A program made the position numbers and the translations under genes. From 66-474 sp035606235 (GTDB lineage Bacteria > Pseudomonadota > Gammaproteobacteria > Xanthomonadales > Rhodanobacteraceae), in contig DATNFU010000019.1 in assembly GCA_035606235.1 (NCBI GenBank), forward strand, positions 1-64,000: 64,000 nucleotides of DNA, given 5' to 3'. The notes under the pieces were generated by a model that saw only the letters and a list, made by a program, of their open reading frames with translations, did no database searches and had not been told where the DNA came from. This document shows positions 62,197 to 64,000 of this stretch, piece by piece (the first letter of the stretch is position 1; each line of letters begins with the position of its first letter).

Positions 62197-62994
62197 TCAG
62201 TTGCCTGGTGCCGGCGCTGCGGCCGGTGCCACGCCGCGTTCGCGCCGAATCATCTCGCCCGCCAAGCCGAGATAGGCGATCGCGCCGCGCGATTCGCGGT
62301 CATACAGATTGATCGGCTGACCGTGGCTCGGCGCTTCGGCAAGGCGCACGTTGCGCGGGATGATCGAGCGCAGCACCTTGTCGCCGAAATGCTTGGTGAG
62401 TTGCGCCGAGACGTCATTGCCGAGGTTGTTGCGCACGTCAAACATCGTGCGCAGCAGGCCTTCCACTTCCAGTTGCGGATTGAGCCGCGCGCGCACCGCC
62501 TTGATCGTGTCCAGCAGCGAAGTCAGGCCTTCCAGCGCGAAGTATTCGCACTGCACCGGGATCAGCACGCTGTGCGCGGCGGCCAGAGCGTTGAGCGTGA
62601 GCAGGTGCAGCGACGGCGGGCAGTCGATCAGAATGCTGTGGTAGCGATCGCCGAGCTTGCCGAGCTGCTCCTTCAATCGCGATTCGCGCGCGATCGCATC
62701 CATCAGTTTCAATTCCGCGGCGGTGAGATCGCGGCCGCCGGGCAGCAAGTCGTACCCCGCTTCGGTGGGCAGGATCGCCGATTCGATCGTGGCTTCTTCC
62801 AGCAGCACTTCGCAGCCGCTCGGTTTGGCGTTGCGCTTGTCCACGCCGGAAGCCATCGTCGCATTGCCCTGCGGGTCGAGATCGACCAGCAGGATCTTGC
62901 GTTTGGTTTCCGACAGCGCGGCGGCCAGATTCACCGCGGTGGTGGTCTTGCCGACACCGCCTTTCTGGTTGGCTATGGCGATGATGCGCGTCAT
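62197..62994 (-). CDS. parA: Chromosome-partitioning ATPase ParA/Soj
   Basis: A 265-residue Walker-type ATPase. The deviant Walker A KGGVGKTT is at residues 11-18, with the A' LLVDLDPQGNA and Walker B ILIDCPPSL. Small size and no N-terminal DNA-binding domain indicate the chromosomal Soj class. It moves ParB-parS complexes. Between rsmG (upstream, 72 bases) and parB (downstream), as in many proteobacterial origin-proximal clusters. Confidence 0.96.
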   Translation of the reverse strand: MTRIIAIANQKGGVGKTTTAVNLAAALSETKRKILLVDLDPQGNATMASGVDKRNAKPSGCEVLLEEATIESAILPTEAGYDLLPGGRDLTAAELKLMDAIARESRLKEQLGKLGDRYHSILIDCPPSLHLLTLNALAAAHSVLIPVQCEYFALEGLTSLLDTIKAVRARLNPQLEVEGLLRTMFDVRNNLGNDVSAQLTKHFGDKVLRSIIPRNVRLAEAPSHGQPINLYDRESRGAIAYLGLAGEMIRRERGVAPAAAPAPGN

Positions 62995-63065
62995 TGCAGC
63001 CCGAAGATCCCGTTATCGCGACCAAGCGAACGCGAAGGGTAGCATCGTCGTCCGAGTCCGCGTGC

Positions 63066-63695
63066 TCAAATTCGCCGTATTTCGATCACGTGGCGCTGCG
63101 CATCGAGCCCCGGCACGGTCAAGGCATGGATGGCAGCTACCCGGAATCCTGGCGGCACCTGCGCCAGTTCGGTTTGCTCGAGCTGTCCCTTCAACGCAAG
63201 CCAGACACCGTCCGGGTTGAGCGCATGACCACCCCAGGCCAGCATGTCGGCAAGGCTGGCGAACGCACGCGCGGTAATGCAATCGTAGCTGCCTTCCAAT
63301 TCCTCGACACGGAGCTGTTCCACCCGCACGTTCGGCAGCGGCAGCGATCGCACGGCTTCGCGCAGGAAGCGCGCTTTTTTGCCATTGCTGTCCACCAGCG
63401 TCACGTGCAGGTCGGGCCTCGCGATTGCCAGCGGGATGCCGGGCAGGCCGGCACCGCTGCCGAGATCGGCCAACGTGGCGCCATGCACTTGCGGCAACAC
63501 CGCAAGCGAATCGAGCAGATGGCGCGTGACCATCTGCGCCGGGTCGCGCACCGCTGTCAGGTTGTAAGGCTGATTCCAGCGGGCCAGCAGATCGAGATAG
63601 CCGAGCAGCGAGCCGACCGCCGCGGCGGGAATCTCGAGCCGGAGCGCGCCGAGGCCGGATTCGAGTCGTTGCTGGAGCGAGGCGCGAGCGTGCAT
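63066..63695 (-). CDS. rsmG: 16S rRNA (guanine-527-N7)-methyltransferase RsmG
   Basis: A 209-residue SAM-dependent methyltransferase (formerly GidB) that modifies G527 of 16S rRNA. The SAM-binding motif is LADLGSGAGLPGIPLAI, the family element WNQPYNLTAVRDPAQMVTRH and the catalytic-domain VDSNGKKARFLREA are present. ATG 63695 is chosen; in-frame codons upstream to 63779 lie in a terminator region. It heads the rsmG-parA-parB group; mnmG is not visible. Confidence 0.94.
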   Translation of the reverse strand: MHARASLQQRLESGLGALRLEIPAAAVGSLLGYLDLLARWNQPYNLTAVRDPAQMVTRHLLDSLAVLPQVHGATLADLGSGAGLPGIPLAIARPDLHVTLVDSNGKKARFLREAVRSLPLPNVRVEQLRVEELEGSYDCITARAFASLADMLAWGGHALNPDGVWLALKGQLEQTELAQVPPGFRVAAIHALTVPGLDAQRHVIEIRRI

Positions 63696-63740
63696 CGACT
63701 TGTCCGCAGGAGCACACAGTATCGACGCAGACCCGGCTGA

Positions 63741-63764
63741 AACAAAAGCCCGCATTGAGCGGGC
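63741..63764 (-). terminator. Intrinsic terminator before rsmG
   Basis: On the minus strand: stem GCCCGC/GCGGGC with loop TCAAT followed by TTTTGTTT. It ends transcription of the truncated gene at the right edge, so rsmG has its own promoter. Confidence 0.75.
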
Positions 63765-63812
63765 CTTTGGGAATGACATTAGGTGCGTGCGATCGAAATG
63801 ATCGCCAACCGA

Positions 63813-64000
63813 TTATGCCGCGAGATCCAGTTCCACTCGCGTGACCAGCACGCCACGTTCGCGCAATGAACCATTCAGCGCCTGCTTGACGCGCAGGTTG
63901 CGCGCGCGCAGGTCGGTGCCGCTGTCACCGGCTACTTCGGGCAGCGCGCCGATCACGCGGCTGCGAATCATGTCGTCCGCGCGGTCGATGACGGCCTCCG
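63813..64000 (-). CDS. C-terminal end of an unknown gene, 5' cut by the window
   Basis: An open frame of 62 codons ends at TAA 63815-63813, followed by a terminator. The visible sequence is hydrophilic and helical, with IRSRVIGALPEVAGDSGTD, LRVKQALNGSLRERG and the ending VTRVELDLAA. I do not recognise the family from this fragment. The reading frame is supported by the downstream terminator and the codon pattern (G/C in third positions). Confidence 0.6.
   Translation of the reverse strand, partial: EAVIDRADDMIRSRVIGALPEVAGDSGTDLRARNLRVKQALNGSLRERGVLVTRVELDLAA

Noticed and set aside
61326..64000. parS centromere sites
   Set aside because: No TGTT-N-CACGTGAAACA-like palindrome was found near parAB in the window; a partial resemblance inside rsmG (near 63316) is not palindromic.

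Overview
The window is a GC-rich, densely coded chromosomal segment of a gammaproteobacterium, most likely a member of the Xanthomonadales (Rhodanobacteraceae-like). This is an inference from gene content: alternative complex III next to a caa3 oxidase, hemDXY, rsmG-parA-parB, RND efflux genes, proteobacterial envC-ctp, and GTAG-type REP repeats. No rRNA, tRNA, transposase, phage gene or CRISPR array was seen. About 65 protein genes are supported. Both edge genes are cut by the window.

Layout, left to right. (1) 1-8978: a respiratory operon, actC-D-E-F, a small membrane protein, SCO1, then coxB-A-C-D. Nearly every junction is an ATGA/GTGA or similar short overlap. It would take electrons from quinol through alternative complex III to a cytochrome-c-fused A2-type oxidase. 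Repeat DNA sits at four of its junctions and is read as part of coding frames. (2) 9108-13940: a DUF421 protein, a two-gene small-protein operon, and the LigD/Ku end-joining pair. (3) 14298-16836: cytochrome c, an alpha/beta hydrolase and ZapE-like ATPase. (4) 17111-23379: a tripartite RND efflux system (outer-membrane factor, adaptor, pump) with a putative operator and a structured, duplicated leader between the first two genes. (5) 23461-30733: QueF, an AIF-type reductase, a two-component system, a ferredoxin-NADP reductase and an ABC-2 exporter. (6) 30831-35880: a repeat-rich envelope protein, GpmA, PII, and the Ctp protease and EnvC pair. (7) 36095-39844: a hybrid kinase with Hpt domain and a REC-EAL protein, probably one c-di-GMP signalling unit. 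(8) 40054-51782: glycosyltransferase, nucleoside-recognition transporter, DUF proteins, MFS pump, FolE, RmuC, SrkA kinase, thioesterase, an iron-sulfur flavoreductase and DUF2845. (9) 51822-54970: hemD-hemX-hemY. (10) 55071-61269: thioesterase, lipoprotein, rhodanese, then two sigma-factor modules: a SigJ-like factor with YCII proteins, and an ECF factor with its anti-sigma. (11) 61326-64000: parB, parA, rsmG and a truncated unknown gene, an arrangement often found near the replication origin.

The least explained material is not a single new gene system but the intergenic DNA. There are at least four families of dispersed hairpin repeats, several of them fused in frame to operon genes, and a recurrent arrangement of a -10-like hexamer exactly 6-7 bases before ATG without a Shine-Dalgarno sequence, which suggests leaderless mRNAs.
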